Counted from the first letter of the stretch, positions 34,556-46,240 are shown. The stretch is DNA of 64,000 nucleotides from Perkinsus olseni (GCA_013115135.1 JABANP010000176.1:1-64000); one strand, 5' to 3'. A program made the numbers and translations. Notes: generated from the letters alone by a model not told the origin.

Positions 34556-36589
34556 TCAGTCATCATCGGGGGAGTTGAGGCTCCACACCTCCACGTCTTG
34601 TATGACAAAATCTTCGCTTGATGCTAGTGGACCCGAATTATATGTTAGACAATGTCCAGTGGAACCCTGAAGAAAAAACTCGTACCACACTTTCACCAAC
34701 TCCCAGACATGAAATACGAACGCCAGCCAGAGCGGCGAGAATTCCGTCAATCTCTTTTCGCGTGCTAGCCGTTTCAAAATAGTATCACTTACAAGGACCT
34801 AGCTGTCGAATTGGCTAACAATAGTTTCGCTACAATAACCCGTCCCATGTCACAAAGATTTTTATTCTACGCATAAGATTGTCAAATACGATGATGATAC
34901 GGCAACCATCGAGTCCAAGTAGTACAAAGATGATGTTATTACCCTGAGCCAGGAATCGTAGATGCAGATGGCACTCTGGCCAGATTTCCCTCCACCTCCA
35001 ATAACGAGCCGACGCTCATCGCCATACTGAAGAAGACGATGTGGAAAAGTCGCGCGCCACGAAATTGCGGGGGTGCTACCTGGAAAAACTCGTTCTTGCT
35101 GCTCCAAGGATATACTGTTATATCCCCTCTGTCATAGCCATGCTTACCAAAGGTGAAGACCCAGCTTTCACCTGAAATACCGTCACTGCGCCACGAAATT
35201 ATCAACTGCTGCAGCTGAAGAGTCCAACATACTGCCTCCCTAAATTTCAGGAGCGCTCCCAGGATTGGATTTAACGTGGGAGAGACGACCCTGGGAGCGC
35301 CCATGAATCTCAGAGGAGGCAGTCTTATCAACACCAAGAACGTTTGTCGACAGATTTATTATGATACTAACTACTGTACGACGATTCGCCAATTTAAAAG
35401 CCTACTATAATCAGGCTAGAATCCTATACCATCCAACCCGAAGAACCAGAAAGTTGAAATTCCGGAGAGATCTGTTGAACACCCGCGGCCCTGCATACCG
35501 TTGCCGCAGAACTTTCCGGATTTCCTCCACTGCCCCATACACAGGGCACCGAACACTGTCCCCTCGGTGTCTTTTATAAGCAGAATAGACGGGCAGGGCA
35601 TCCGCTCCATGTGCCTTGTCGAAAGAACAACACATCAGTATGAAAGCGTCACTACGCCACGAAATTACCTGTAGAAATTGTCCAGAGAGATGCCGTGCAC
35701 CTTGGGCGAATATGATAGAGTCCATTGCTGAAGCAAGATAAAATAACAACCATGAAGAGCAAAAATCCCTCAGAATGGTTACCGTAAACCGCAACATGAT
35801 AGGGAGATGGTCCGACAGTGTAGCCGCAGCCCTCCTTGTCAACAACCAAGGGTCCTTCACATCCAAGTGACTGGAAAGAGAGAAGATGATGAAAATGATG
35901 ATCATCGCAATGTACTGCGGAAAATCTGCGGTCTAGGTAACAGTACATACTACTGAATGAGGATGTGAGGTGAAAACCGACGTTATTTCCTCTTCGAGAA
36001 TATTAATGTTGGAAGAGCTCAACAATTGAGACTACCGTCATCCGATACCACGATCAACCTCGATACTGCTTTGCAGAGCACTGCAGACACTTATATATGC
36101 GGCACGGCGAGGAGAGCCTCAGCAGACTAAGCTGTCATACGTACCAGCCGATAATGAAGAGCATCAATACCGATGTCTTTGTGTATTCTACAGGATTCCT
36201 CTGTTATTAGTATCAACGCTGCCCTCGTCCCACGCTATGATCATTCTAGATACTCTCATGATACTACTTTTGTATATACTGCAGAGCACTTTCATCATCC
36301 ACTGGTATCGTGAGCAGGGGGGCGGCCGAGTCCTGATCCTCGCCCTCCTCGGATGACGATGAGCCTTGGATCTCGCTGATAGCCACTACGTCAACCTGCA
36401 AACCATCTCATCACACACAGCACTCACAGCGGCAGCGATCACTACTCGGGATGGCGACGCAACCATGCCCGGCTTTCCATGATCCACCTGGTCGCCGTTG
36501 CCGGCCTGACCGGTCGTATTTGAAACACTCTTATCTGCAGAAAAAGCGATTGGCGTACGAGCGAGCAGGAGTCGCGGCAGGCCCACCAT
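34556..36589 (-). CDS. TLDc-domain protein (OXR1/TLDC family)
   Basis: The C-terminal TLDc domain is unmistakable across five or more exons: TLSDHLPIMLRFTQWTLSYS, VHGISLDNFYRHMERMPCPS, ILLIKDTEGTVFGALCMGQW, SWVFTFGKHGYDRGDI, DERRLVIGGGGKSGQSAICI and CLTYNSGPLASSEDFVIQDV ending EVWSL. TLDc proteins act in oxidative-stress resistance and bind the V-ATPase in other eukaryotes. Upstream exons appear to encode an acidic disordered N-terminus (VVAISEIQGSSSSEEGEDQD near 36310-36390) and the start MVGLPRLLLARTPIAFSADK (36589). The start and the link between 36.3 and 35.9 kb are inferred. Three of the introns share a sequence motif, and one holds a long inverted repeat. Confidence 0.8.
35229..35330. 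repeat. inverted-repeat (MITE-like) element in a TLDc intron
   Basis: About 33 bp imperfect arms, ACTGCCTCCCTAAATTTCAG.. and its inverse ..CTCAGAGGAGGCAGT, with both inner ends reading GCGCTCCCAGG/CCTGGGAGCGC. A related single arm lies at 33995-34080. No transposase is present. It is compatible with a small non-autonomous element that has landed inside an intron. Confidence 0.8.
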
Positions 36590-37123
36590 CAGTCAAGCCC
36601 ATCTTAGCAAGCTCCTCTACAACAGCACTGCAGCTGAACGGCACTTCCGTGAGAGTGCTGATGCCTGTACAACCTCCTTTCACTGAGCAATTAAAAGGAT
36701 GATGATCACTGAGACGGCCCCTCGCCGAAACAATAGCAATGATAATACTCAAGTTTAATTCCCCGACATGCAAATTACGATACGTTGCAATTTGCAATCG
36801 CTCAGAGACTCGTAATCATTCACGGAATTTTTAATCTCATATGCACCCACCGACTGAAGCGGAAATCGAGGACAGCGCTCCCCTACCATTCGAAAAAGTA
36901 TCCAAAAAGTCACGCAGTTCACGTTCATGGGTTGAACATAAATTTCACGTGAAATTCACGTTAAGTAAGCTCACGTTGCGCATGACTGCACTGCCGCTGT
37001 GAATATAACCTTACACTAGTTCCCCTCGACAAAACCACTCGACGCGTCACAGGGGATTTAGCACGAGTGCATGCAGCAGACTGTCATTTACCATTCCCAT
37101 GAGTACTATTCCTATAAGCTCTG

Positions 37124-37994
37124 TCATCGACGAAATTGCAGAGGAAAGAGCCCCCGCAATCCAGGCTCGAGTTCCCCTTCAACAGCAGTAGATTCTCTCG
37201 AGAGAGCCACGCGTCGCGCAGTGATGATATTGCAAACCCGAGGCCCCCTTCTCTCAGTATTACCTCTTCTCTCCTCAGCAATATCATCAATAATATCAAT
37301 CAGGCTATGGGCCACCTTATACAGCTTCTCACGACTGGGAAACTGATCGTGAAAAAATTAACCCCAGCTCCAAGCCGCCAAACCTACTTGAAAAACGACG
37401 ACATTGTCGTCCGACAGAGGTACTTGTTGTTGCTGTGAAGGGCTGCCCGTGGAGGCATCGCTCAACACGGAACCCACAGATCCAACTCTGTGCTTGCGAC
37501 GTCCATGCAATGTGCTCAACTAAAGACGAGGGACTCAACAGAAGAAACGAGAGCGCGCTCTCACCTGCAGTTGCAGGAAATGGGCGGCGTACTCATCGGG
37601 ATCGGTCTCGCCGTAGTGACCGAACGTCCCTACACGACGATGCCATCAAACTGGCTATGCAGTAGTGATCGCTACCCTACCTTGCGGGACCGGTTCCCCT
37701 TCATACTCGCTGGTCGGCACAGTAACAGCCCCACATTCCACCAAGTCTCTCAGATCTATGTAGGCCTAGAAGAGCACGAGCGATATGGCCCGATGGCAGA
37801 GCGGCTGTGTTCTCACCTGATAAGCTCCCATACCCTCAGTCCGCACACGTTCAAACCGAGGGTCCGGCTCGAAGTGTAACGTGGAGGCACTTTCTGATAT
37901 CGTCAATAGCCCCGGAGCCTGAGCAACACAATTTTCGTCAACAAAGCCAACGGAATAAGAAACACTGTATCAACATCGGAGAGCTACCGCACAT
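37124..37994 (-). CDS. uncharacterised protein with 7-nt coding first exon
   Basis: Phase-consistent chain: ATGTGCG (37994-37988), an intron, ESASTLHFEPDPRFERVRTE, then AYIDLRDLVECGAVTVPTSE, then a join giving QGTFGHYGETDPDEYAAHFL, then LSTLHGRRKHRVGSVGSVLS with a Gln/Ser/Asp-rich tail, and finally a helix YKVAHSLIDIIDDIAEER. About 190-230 residues, soluble, with no signal. No family recognised. The 3' end is uncertain (stop at 37124, or earlier after an AGAAGAG donor at about 37210). Confidence 0.5.
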
Positions 37995-38789
37995 CTATGA
38001 GGGTTAGTTACTTCTTAGACCAATATCTATAACAAAAACCTTATACTTGAGTTTAACCCGCAATACGTGAATTGGCGTTTGTCGCCAGGTGGAAGACGCG
38101 TAAATGGCGATGTGGAATGTAGTCAAATCGCTCCGAGAAAAGCACATTGAGCATCTCGCGAGAGTTTTTTCCGCGAAAAAGCATCCTTTTGCGAAAAAGC
38201 AGTTTTCTTCCGTGAAAAACAACTCGGGCATTCGACGAATATATAGTCATAATCGTAAATCACGCGAAATTCAGCCGCCATCACCTTGACATCTGGTGTA
38301 CAGAACCATGCATGTTCTCTCATAAAAATATATGGTGACGTGAGCTCCGTGGTATCGCCACTGCCACTACGAGGACCTGATGACGATGGTAACAACCAGC
38401 AGGCTCCTTCCTATAGCCGTCATGGCCGCTACTACTTCTCTCCTTGGACGAGGACTGCTTCGGGAGTCCCCACTTGAACAGCTTCATCTGTTGCCATTAC
38501 ACGTAATCGGTAATTATAATTATGTCAAAACGAATTGAAAAAACTTGAGAAAGATTTTCGAATCGGTAGGGATACTACTGCCTCGCCAGAATCGGACAGG
38601 CATACAAGAAGCATTACCGAAATATCCCAGGTATCGCTCATAAGAAGCGATAAACCGAAGATTCCGGATAACTCAACCCGGATAAAACTGAAAGGGATGA
38701 TCTGTAACAACAGCAGCAGCGAAACCAGAAATCCAGAATAACGAGAGTTCCGAATTGCCCATCTCTTCATCGTCAAGCTGCGTGCACAA
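37995..38789. other. intergenic, A/T-rich
   Basis: No gene. Short imperfect repeats of GCGAAAAAGCA / CGTGAAAAAC occur at about 38165-38225, and there is an AT-rich tract at about 38500-38530. This is the downstream side of the phytochelatin synthase-like gene. Confidence 0.45.
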
Positions 38790-39647
38790 TCATAACATGG
38801 TAATCCTCAGTATGCCTCTCGCTTCCCCCGACTTCCTGTCGACACCCCGCATAGAGGTGAGTATCTTCTGTAGACCAATCCACACAGGCTCAGTATATGG
38901 CCATGGATCCAGCAGCAACACACTCGCTGTCTCCTTATGATACCCACCTGCCGGAGCGAAGTGCCCTCCCCAAGGGACTTGCCCGGCCTTCGACATATCA
39001 TAATTCAGAATAAAAAAATCTTTGCTGTGCGCAAAGAGGCGCTGCAACTCTGCTGCACTTTGCGGTCTCACAATGGCTGTGTCCCATCCCATCATACGGC
39101 AACTGTCGCACAATTGAGCTAGCGTTAGTCCCTCTTTCAGAATGGTATCTTTGCTCACCGCGAAGAATTCCATCTGCAGCATCTCCTCATCGCTCAGAAT
39201 CTTCCCGCTCATCGACGCCAAGACCATCGCCACCGACGAAACTCCGCAAGTAGCGTGGGTCTGCTGCCGCCTATAAAACCTGACGCCAGTTGAGTTACAA
39301 CCAGCCAATCTTCTAAGCCCCTCCCTCGACCGTAACAAGCATAAACCCTTCTCGTAACTGATGTATGATATCACAAACACTGAAGGGTCTGACAGGCCCT
39401 CGAAGCAACAGCAACGGCAACAACAAGAACAACAGAAACAGAAACAACACCATCATTAGAATAACAACGTCGGCGACGGCATGCAACCTGCATGATGCAA
39501 GAACGCTCACTCTCGGTAAACCGCCAGCGCTTCCTGTTCGGACATCCTCTTTCTTTTCACAAGTCCATGAACACATCTGTGTTGCTGCTCGACGGGAAAC
39601 TCCTCCGTGAGGACCTGCTGTAGACCTTGAATGTCGTCCGGAGTCAT
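38790..39647 (-). CDS. phytochelatin synthase-like cysteine peptidase/transpeptidase
   Basis: Exon 1 (39647-39510) encodes MTPDDIQGLQQVLTEEFPVE and a basic helix. A 170 nt intron rich in GTT triplets rejoins in phase 2 to DYEKGLCLLRSREGLRRLAG. The catalytic region follows: QTHATCGVSSVAMVLASM carries the nucleophilic Cys, VPWGGHFAPAGGYHKET the His, and SVLLLDPWPYTEPVWIGL the Asp, the papain-like triad of phytochelatin synthase (PF05023). Such enzymes make (gamma-Glu-Cys)n-Gly from glutathione for metal detoxification, or only cleave glutathione conjugates (bacterial type). The Cys-rich C-terminal domain of plant enzymes is absent, so this may be the short, peptidase-leaning form. The protein ends at 38790. 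Confidence 0.82.
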
Positions 39648-39846
39648 CCATAGAACAAAAATCTACATCGTGCAACTAATGTAGTAAACGACCTTCGTCT
39701 CATCCTGTAATAACGTATCCCACTGAGGCCAGCGAAGCCCTTATTTCGATCGCAATCATCTCTGTTCCACTCGGAACCAGTACAGCAGGCCGAGCAACCG
39801 ACCGCCGGTCGTTTGAACCGAGCACGCTGAGAGTCCGGGAGACTCG

Positions 39847-40494
39847 TCACACGTCCCCCTTAGACATCAGCTCGCTATAGCCTAGCCGGGAACGTTCTGA
39901 ATAATCCTTCGCCATACCACCACTGGGGCTATCCAGTCCCCAATTGTTCCCGACAGCGCCGACCTTCAAGGACTCAGTAACGATATGCTCCCCAAGGCCC
40001 TTGCCACGCAGCATTTCTCCAGTCGACGGCACACCATTCGAAGAGATCAGAACACTGACCAAAAAGGGTTCTGGCTGCTCTCACAGCACAGCTGGAAGCA
40101 CGAACCAAACAGCAGCCTCGTGACGGCTGAGAAGAACACGAGGAGCCGCCGTGATCTCAGATGCCTTCTACCACACTCCTGTTCGAACGAAACACCAAAG
40201 GCAGTGCAAGGAAAGCCTTCCCTACGCAGTCAGGAGCGACAAGAGAAAAAGAGGATGGACGACCGTCCCGAAATGAGTAAATAATAATAAGTGTGATTTT
40301 ATTACAGCCGATGTTTCTCCCGCCCAGAGCCCGCTAAGAAGATCGATGTTCCAGGTACCCACATTACAAAGGAGGCCGAGATTATCTCGCAAATTACCAC
40401 CGAAAGGCCGCGGAGAATCACCCGAAACACCAACGCTGAGGGCAAAGCGAGCAACGGCAATAGTATAATACGACGGCTGAGCACCACTACACAA
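39847..40494 (-). CDS. possible gene, unknown
   Basis: Open segments with coding character on the minus strand: QPSYYTIAVARFALSVGVSG near 40440-40490, a hydrophobic stretch VVHPLFLLSLLTA near 40230, EITAAPRVLLSRHEAAVWFV near 40120-40170, then after a 30 nt intron VLISSNGVPSTGEMLRGKGL and GNNWGLDSPSGGMAKDYSER, stopping at 39847. The final exon is the best supported. The plus strand over 40314-40540 is also open, so the 5' part is doubtful. Unknown family. Confidence 0.33.
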
Positions 40495-40538
40495 GTGCAG
40501 CGGGGCTTAGCCAAAGTGACAGAGAAAGAGCAGCTCAA

Positions 40539-41415
40539 TTAAGCAGCCACTGGCGCAAATACTGTAAAACTGGCATCAGTACGGCCACCAAGAATAGAAC
40601 CAAGGACCTTCCGGTTCAAAGCATAGTGGAGTTGAACCACCCACGGCTCCACCAAACTTCCACTGGCGACAACACCGAGCATAGATGCAAGGCTAGCATC
40701 AGAAATGGCGGACCCTATGAGAGTCTACCTAGTCTAGTTGCGGATAAGCGCCAGAGGCTACTAGCAGACCATGCCCCTCGTTGTTCTGACAGAGCAGGTC
40801 AGTACAACAGAAAAGAACATCATTGTGGACGAGTAGAGAGCTACGCCTCCACCCGACCTATGACCAGTAAGGACTAATACGACAGCGACGACGGTCACCG
40901 TGTGATCGTCGTGTTAGACCAACCTTTGTGAGCAGTGTAATGACAATAATAGCAATAATAATCATCAATATACCCACAGCACACAGAATAATTATCCACC
41001 ATCACTCTACCATATTACAAACATTCGGGCCTCTCGAAAAAACGCGCCAACTGAAACGATGGACATAAGCCTCATCAAGCGTCCAGCAACTATGCGTCAT
41101 CCACCCCGCTTCCAGCCGACGTACCTATCACAATCGATCACCAGGGCGAGCGCTATTTACACCCTCCCAACCCTCACTTGCATCACTATGAAGGCGTTGC
41201 CTGATGCCATTGCCTTGCGTGTTGCCCCTAGCACTTCTGCCGGGTATAGGTTGTTTGACGACGACGTTGTTGCTCTTCATCGCTCTGGCCTCCTCAGGAC
41301 ACATAACGTAAGTTTTGTGAGACTCTTCAGCGACAATGCGCGGTAGTACGGAGCTTAGCTTTGACAGCTGCTTTGACAAATCGTCCACCGAGGGAACCTG
41401 CAGGATCGATGCCAT
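40539..41415 (-). CDS. uncharacterised protein
   Basis: The start at 41415 gives MASILQVPSVDDLSKQLSKL, an amphipathic helix, then EEARAMKSNNVVVKQPIPGR. The last exon after a CATAG acceptor at about 40715 reads AISDASLASMLGVVASGSLV..LHYALNRKVLGSILGGRTDA and ends FAPVAA at 40539-40541. The region 40880-41060 between them is unresolved. It lies only 44 bp downstream of the HAD-like gene, so the two could be one transcript. No family recognised. Confidence 0.4.
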
Positions 41416-41458
41416 CAGCCAACCCCGCCCTTATAGTACTGATTTCATCTTAACGCAT

Positions 41459-42652
41459 TTAACGTAGCTCCTCGGTAAGAGCCTCGACAGCAGTCTTGCC
41501 GGGTTCAAGTCGCATCTACTGTTTCCTACCAGTACCTACACCAATTACAGTGCATCGCAAAATACCGTGTGAAATTTCTCACCAGACTGACATGCCCTCC
41601 TTCGGTACGCTCCCGCCGGCACTTCAAGGCACGAGCCATTGAACGGGCTTTACTAGCCAACCCGATGGTACTCTTAACTTCCACCCTTGGGTTAATACCA
41701 TCAATCAGGGGTAGAATGCCAGACGAGGATCTATGGAAAAACACGACCAGTTCTTGCTTCAGCCAATCGGCCAATAATTCGGCCATTATCCGCCTCAGCC
41801 ACGATTTAAAATCTCGACTTAGCATCATTCCAAGGGTTCGCAATTCACTAAGAGTGTACTCGCATAATTGCCGGAGGACAATCCTTGAAAAACAAGATCA
41901 CATCGATGAAAGTGGACGGTTCAATCGCCACGTCAAGTTATGGGTATTGATCAAATTGCAATCACCCGCAGTCAAAACGCAGAAAAGCTCTTCAACAGTA
42001 TGCTTACAAAATTTCCGATAGATTGACTAAGCCTGGCCACCCCTCCTACCTCCGAGCACACTTATAAACCCAGGCTGGATCGGCAGCAGTTACAATATGG
42101 ACCTTGCTGCCCTTACTCATATCCACTGCTTCTCGAAGAACTTTTCCAGCAGCCTCTAAGCAGGACCTGACAGCAGCTCATTCTATTACAGTGGCATACC
42201 CATTCAATCGCTCTCCGACCCCGAATTTTTATCTTAACAACTAATCTCTCAAAACCTTACGAGAATCTACAGAAATATTTTAAGAGTAAGTGTGATGCAC
42301 TGGATATACTAAATTTTGTCCGTGGTGATCCCAAATAACCTCTAGTAGCTATCGACGTTTTTGTGGAAATATATCACGAGCAAACAATCGCAAACAATCG
42401 GACAACTGATTCGAGCGGCACTTACAAAAAAGCAGCCTCAGCCTTGTCTGCCTCCGCCTCATCGAGAGTGCTGTGCTCAAGGAAAGCTGTAGTAGGAAAT
42501 AAAGTATCATCCCAGTCGAATATGAATAGGGATGGTCGCCCCCGTATAGGGGGCTCAATACTGCCCTCCTCCGCGCCATCCTCACAACAGCACAACGAAT
42601 CACTGTGACCACCAACAAGGGCACCAGTCACAGCTGATGACGCTGACATCAT
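41459..42652 (-). CDS. HAD-like protein with unusual C-terminus
   Basis: The start at 42652 (MMSASSAVTGALVGGHSDSL). HAD motif I is SLFIFDWDDTLFPTTAF, with the nucleophile and acid Asp pair. An intron (42388 to about 42160) joins in phase to LEAAGKVLREAVDMSKGSKV and motif II, HIVTAADPAWVYKCAR. Haloacid-dehalogenase proteins of this DWDDTL type are mostly phosphatases. After the next intron, instead of HAD motifs III/IV, the frame gives RQLCEYTLSELRTLGMMLSR, a helical region LADWLKQELVVFFHRSSSGI and LEPGKTAVEALTEELR, stopping at 41459. Either an exon with motifs III/IV is hidden in the 150 nt intron, or the phosphatase core is incomplete. Confidence 0.6.
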
Positions 42653-43043
42653 GAAAGAAAGAGGCCCAACTAGCAGGGAACAGCATCATAATCCCGTATC
42701 ATCAGAGATAACACAACGCAGCAGCGTCGAGACTATCATATATCATGAGGACCATCATCCTAGGAGTAAACTCCTTCTCCGCTTGTTGGACTTAGAGCCC
42801 TCAGACACCTGTGAATGACTATGACTAAGACGAGCCCCACTTGAGCTCTTGCATTTGTAACTGCTGATACTCGAGCGCTTGAGACCATAGGGACGTCCCA
42901 TAGAGAACGCTCTGCCCCATTGATTAGTCGAGCTACCATAAGTAGCTCACTATTAGTGATCCGCAGTAGTTTCATTTCGCCGAAGTTTCGACTAATCCGT
43001 CGAAATCAGATTGCGCTAAGTCACGATGGTGCATCCAGTACGC

Positions 43044-44434
43044 TCACACCGACGGAAGCAACCAGCACCGCCTGACTACGTCCAGCGTCGTGTCGATTTC
43101 ACGAAGTTCCTGGAAGGCCGGTATCAAGAGTTGAGGATTGGACTCGGCCAGTTCCGTAAACTTTTCCATCGATATCTTAGCTCCGACCGGCAGCTTCACT
43201 TCTCCATAAAGTACCTCAGCTCGCCGTTCTAACCATGCTTCAGATATGTCACCTAAATTCCCGCCGTTACAATCGACAGTGACTGCCAGGCCGGGCGTGG
43301 TCCGGGTTCGGGTACTGCCACTCTTCACCCGGGAAAATATCACGACATAGGTACAAAGACATAAAATTTGACTTCTTGACAGCCCAGCGTACTATCACTG
43401 CTAGTATGGGACGCCGAGAGAAGTGTTGCCACAGACATGCGCACAACGTGTACTACCAGGCGAGTTGGCCCTGAGAATTTTCAACAGCTCAGCCTTGTCA
43501 ATGAAGCCACTGCCGTCCTCATCGAACATCATAAAGGCAAACTTCAACTTGTCCTTCGGAGGTGCATCGGTATAGGTGGATAACCCAACTGAAAGGATAA
43601 TCATAGACACAAGTATTGACAAAAGTCGAAAAACAGCTAGGTCATACCAGCTAGCGAGACATTGTATGGCCGTCCAACTTGGGAACTACGGACGGATTGA
43701 ACGACGGATTGAACTCTACGAAGTTTTCGCATAAATCTGATGCTTTTAAACGTGTCCATATTTCTGCTACTGAATTCGCGCCTATAGCTAACCTACACCA
43801 AAGCACCGCTCAGGCCCAAGAAACTGGACATCCTCGAGTGTAAAACAAGCGGGCGAGTAATGACATTCGGAAATCACGCTCGCCGTGTAAAACCCAGGTC
43901 ACCCCAGCATGCATCGAGCCCCCCAACTAACCTATAAATTCCTTAACATCTATTTCCCCCGATCCATCCGTATCAAATATCGCAAACAGCCGCCGAAGCA
44001 TAGGCGTATCCTCCTTCAGAAGTGCCTACTGTTGTCGCTACGTGGTGTGAGGAATATCCCATTACAACACCTTCCTGAATTCCTCGTAGTCTATCATTCC
44101 CGAACCATCCTTATCGATCTCCTGAAACTTGTGGAATATCTTTTTGATTTGCGATGGCTTGACGCTCGACCCAGCCTCGCTCTCGGTGAAGGCAGTTAAA
44201 ATGTCCCGCCTAGAATCTCGAGTTAAACCGCCGACAAATCGGGCTGAAGAGAGACCACTGTCATCTCGGAAAATGCTAAATAACTCGACAATCACCTTCT
44301 TTGATTTGATTTTCCCTCTGCTCTACGGCTCGCTCGAACTCCACTTCGAAGTCGGGATTATACCCGTACCTATCAACGCCGTTTCAGCCGCGGGTCATTT
44401 TAGGTTACTGAAAATCCCGAACGGAAAAGTTCAT
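43044..44434 (-). CDS. calcineurin-B/NCS-like EF-hand protein
   Basis: Six or more exons with exact phase joins. The start MNFSVRDFQ (44434) joins to YGYNPDFEVEFERAVEQREN. EF1 is FQEIDKDGSGMIDYEEF. EF2 is RRLFAIFDTDGSGEIDVKEF, whose exon is missed by simple frame calls because it starts at an in-phase GTAG acceptor near 44035. After a 300 nt intron, IVGLSTYTDAPPKDKLKFAF leads into EF3, MMFDEDGSGFIDKAELLKIL. The last exon (NLGDISEAWLERRAEVLYGE, KISMEKFTELAESNPQLLIP) has a degenerate EF4. The spacing and the F-I-x-GLS linker match calcineurin B and neuronal-calcium-sensor-like proteins. EF1-3 loops keep all calcium ligands, while EF4 does not. No N-myristoylation glycine is present. Confidence 0.8.
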
Positions 44435-44765
44435 GTAGCATTAGTGGTAGTAGAATAAGCGGTAGCAGTAGTACTAGTCTCAGGAGTCCTCTAAACGGTT
44501 GAAGTCGGTTGAGAAAGATTTTGAGGATCGTGCTGGTGTATGGAGGCGCGTTGGGAAGGATGCTATGAATAGAGCCCAAAGGTACAAATTTACCCTAATT
44601 CGAGGTGCACACGTCCCCTGAGGAAAATAAGCGCTCACTGCCTAACTGACTATTAGTAGTGGTTCTAGCAGGCCGATCAAAATGAGCCCAAACTACGAGC
44701 AAGCCCCAGTTATCCTGGTGGTAGTGCTAAAGCAATACGGCATCGCTACACTGCTGTCTTGATCA

Positions 44766-45920
44766 CTACTTAGCATGATAATCCCACAGCGACATCCTCT
44801 GTTTCGTCCTCTCTTCCAGTTCCACATTGCGGAATAGTAATGACGGCTTCAAAAACAACTCTGCGAACTCTCGGTAACTGATAAGTCGGGTAGCACATTC
44901 CCAAGGAAGGTCACCGGGCGAGCGCTACTATGAGCCAGAACTCGTTCGCCCAAGCGCATGACAAAAAGCGCGCGCCCTAAATCGTCAGACAGCACTTAAC
45001 GTGGCCGCTGCCGTTATTATCGACCATCCTTATCATCTCTTGTATCTCTTCGTTAGTGACTGTTTCTCCCGACAGAGCTAGTACTTGCCGTAACTACGAG
45101 AAGCACTAATGATGAGCGTCTAATGGTGGGAATTGATTTCTCAGAAACAGACCTCCAGTTCTGTTCTGTAATTTGACGCTGGCACGACGCCCAGGCACTG
45201 TGATGCTCACGGCTATGCTATCGAGCGGGATAAGTCGGTCTAATTGGCATGATAGAGGACAACCCTGGAAAGTACCACGCAGAGATTCGTAGACATAATT
45301 TCCATCAATCTGTGATTTTACTAAGCAGATGCTGACTGGCCTTTGTCCCCAACAGTGAACGCCGGTAACAGATTAACTCGGCCGGAACCGGCGTTGGACT
45401 ATAAACTCACACGCTCACTGGCCCCTATGAACAACATAGACAATGCTTCACGGTAACTCACGTCAGATTCATCAAGATAGCCGTTGCCATCCGAGTCAAT
45501 ACTCCTGAATGCCTCAGCGATCTAAAGTGAACCCGATCACATCAATCGCCGCGATTTTTCTCCTCACCTGTTCATTGGTGAAAAGATTCTCTTGTATCCC
45601 CGGTATCAGGAATGCGTCCAGAACGGAAGGATCTTCAGCTCGACCGTTGCGCTGAACAAACACACTTCACCATTCACGCACCCTTGAGGCCCGCAAACAA
45701 CAAAACAGAACCTACCAGGTGAATGGATGAGCTTACCTCGCTAACTTGGCGCATCGGAATTGGTAATTTTGGCACTACAGCCTTCTCTTCGGAGGTTTCT
45801 GAAATATCGGAGCCCGTGGCCATCGCCGGAGAGTCAACCTTCACCTGGAGGCTCTTTCCGGAAGTCGGGAGGTGGTTCTCGGCTTCCTGCCAGTGGTGGA
45901 GGCAGTTGGACCTGTTTCAT
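44766..45920 (-). CDS. EF-hand protein with proline-rich N-terminus
   Basis: Six exons. The start MKQVQLPPPLAGSREPPPDF (45920) joins by a 45 nt intron to ETSEEKAVVPKLPIPMRQVS, then RNGRAEDPSVLDAFLIPGIQ. The calmodulin-type EF pair is EQIAEAFRSIDSDGNGYLDE (GTGAGT donor), a 313 nt intron, then LRQVLALSGETVTNEEIQEM and MVDNNGSGHVNYREFAELFL. The tail is ERTKQRMSLWDYHAK, ending at 44766-44768. All joins are in phase and the ligands of both loops look intact. Role unknown; the Pro-rich head suggests a binding partner. The first exons and upstream flank are duplicated at 51.2 and 63.1 kb. Confidence 0.75.
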
Positions 45921-46240
45921 GGGTGAACGGTTACCGTCACGGAAATATCGCGGGAAGGGAGGCCAGTGAACTGAAGTCGTGAGCTTGCGCTAAAACGCCA
46001 TGATGACACGATGGCAGCTCTTTTTCGGCTTCGAGTGCCCGACGCTGTATTAGGAGAGAACCAGTTCGTAACACGGAGGGTAATAACTCTAAAGTTGCGT
46101 GCGACTGGCTCAGTAAATTACGAGACTGAACGCAAGAGCGATCTCAGGGGGTACACACTTGTCAATGTCAAGCTTTTTTTGAGCATCGTGGAGAGCTGAA
46201 ATAGTATGAGAACTGTGATGTACATAATCTGTGGGCATCA
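45921..46240. repeat. upstream flank of the EF-hand gene, dispersed in three copies
   Basis: The 320 bp upstream of the EF-hand start recurs at about 51320-51690 and 63548-63880. Shared blocks include GAACTGAAGTCGTGAGCT, a TTGCG(T)GCGA stretch, ACACTTGTCAATGTC/TTGAA, GCATCGTGGA(G/A)AGCTGAA and CTGTGATGTA(C)ATAATCTG. It may include the promoter. Confidence 0.75.

Noticed and set aside
40314..40542. Plus-strand exon after TTTTATTACAG (frame with KKIDVPGTHITKEAEIIS...)
   Set aside because: Open and acceptor-like, but no convincing upstream exons, and it runs antisense to two minus-strand candidates.
42760..42975. 71-residue minus frame MKLLRITNSELLMVARLING
   Set aside because: Begins well but degenerates to a random tail; no intron or neighbour supports it.
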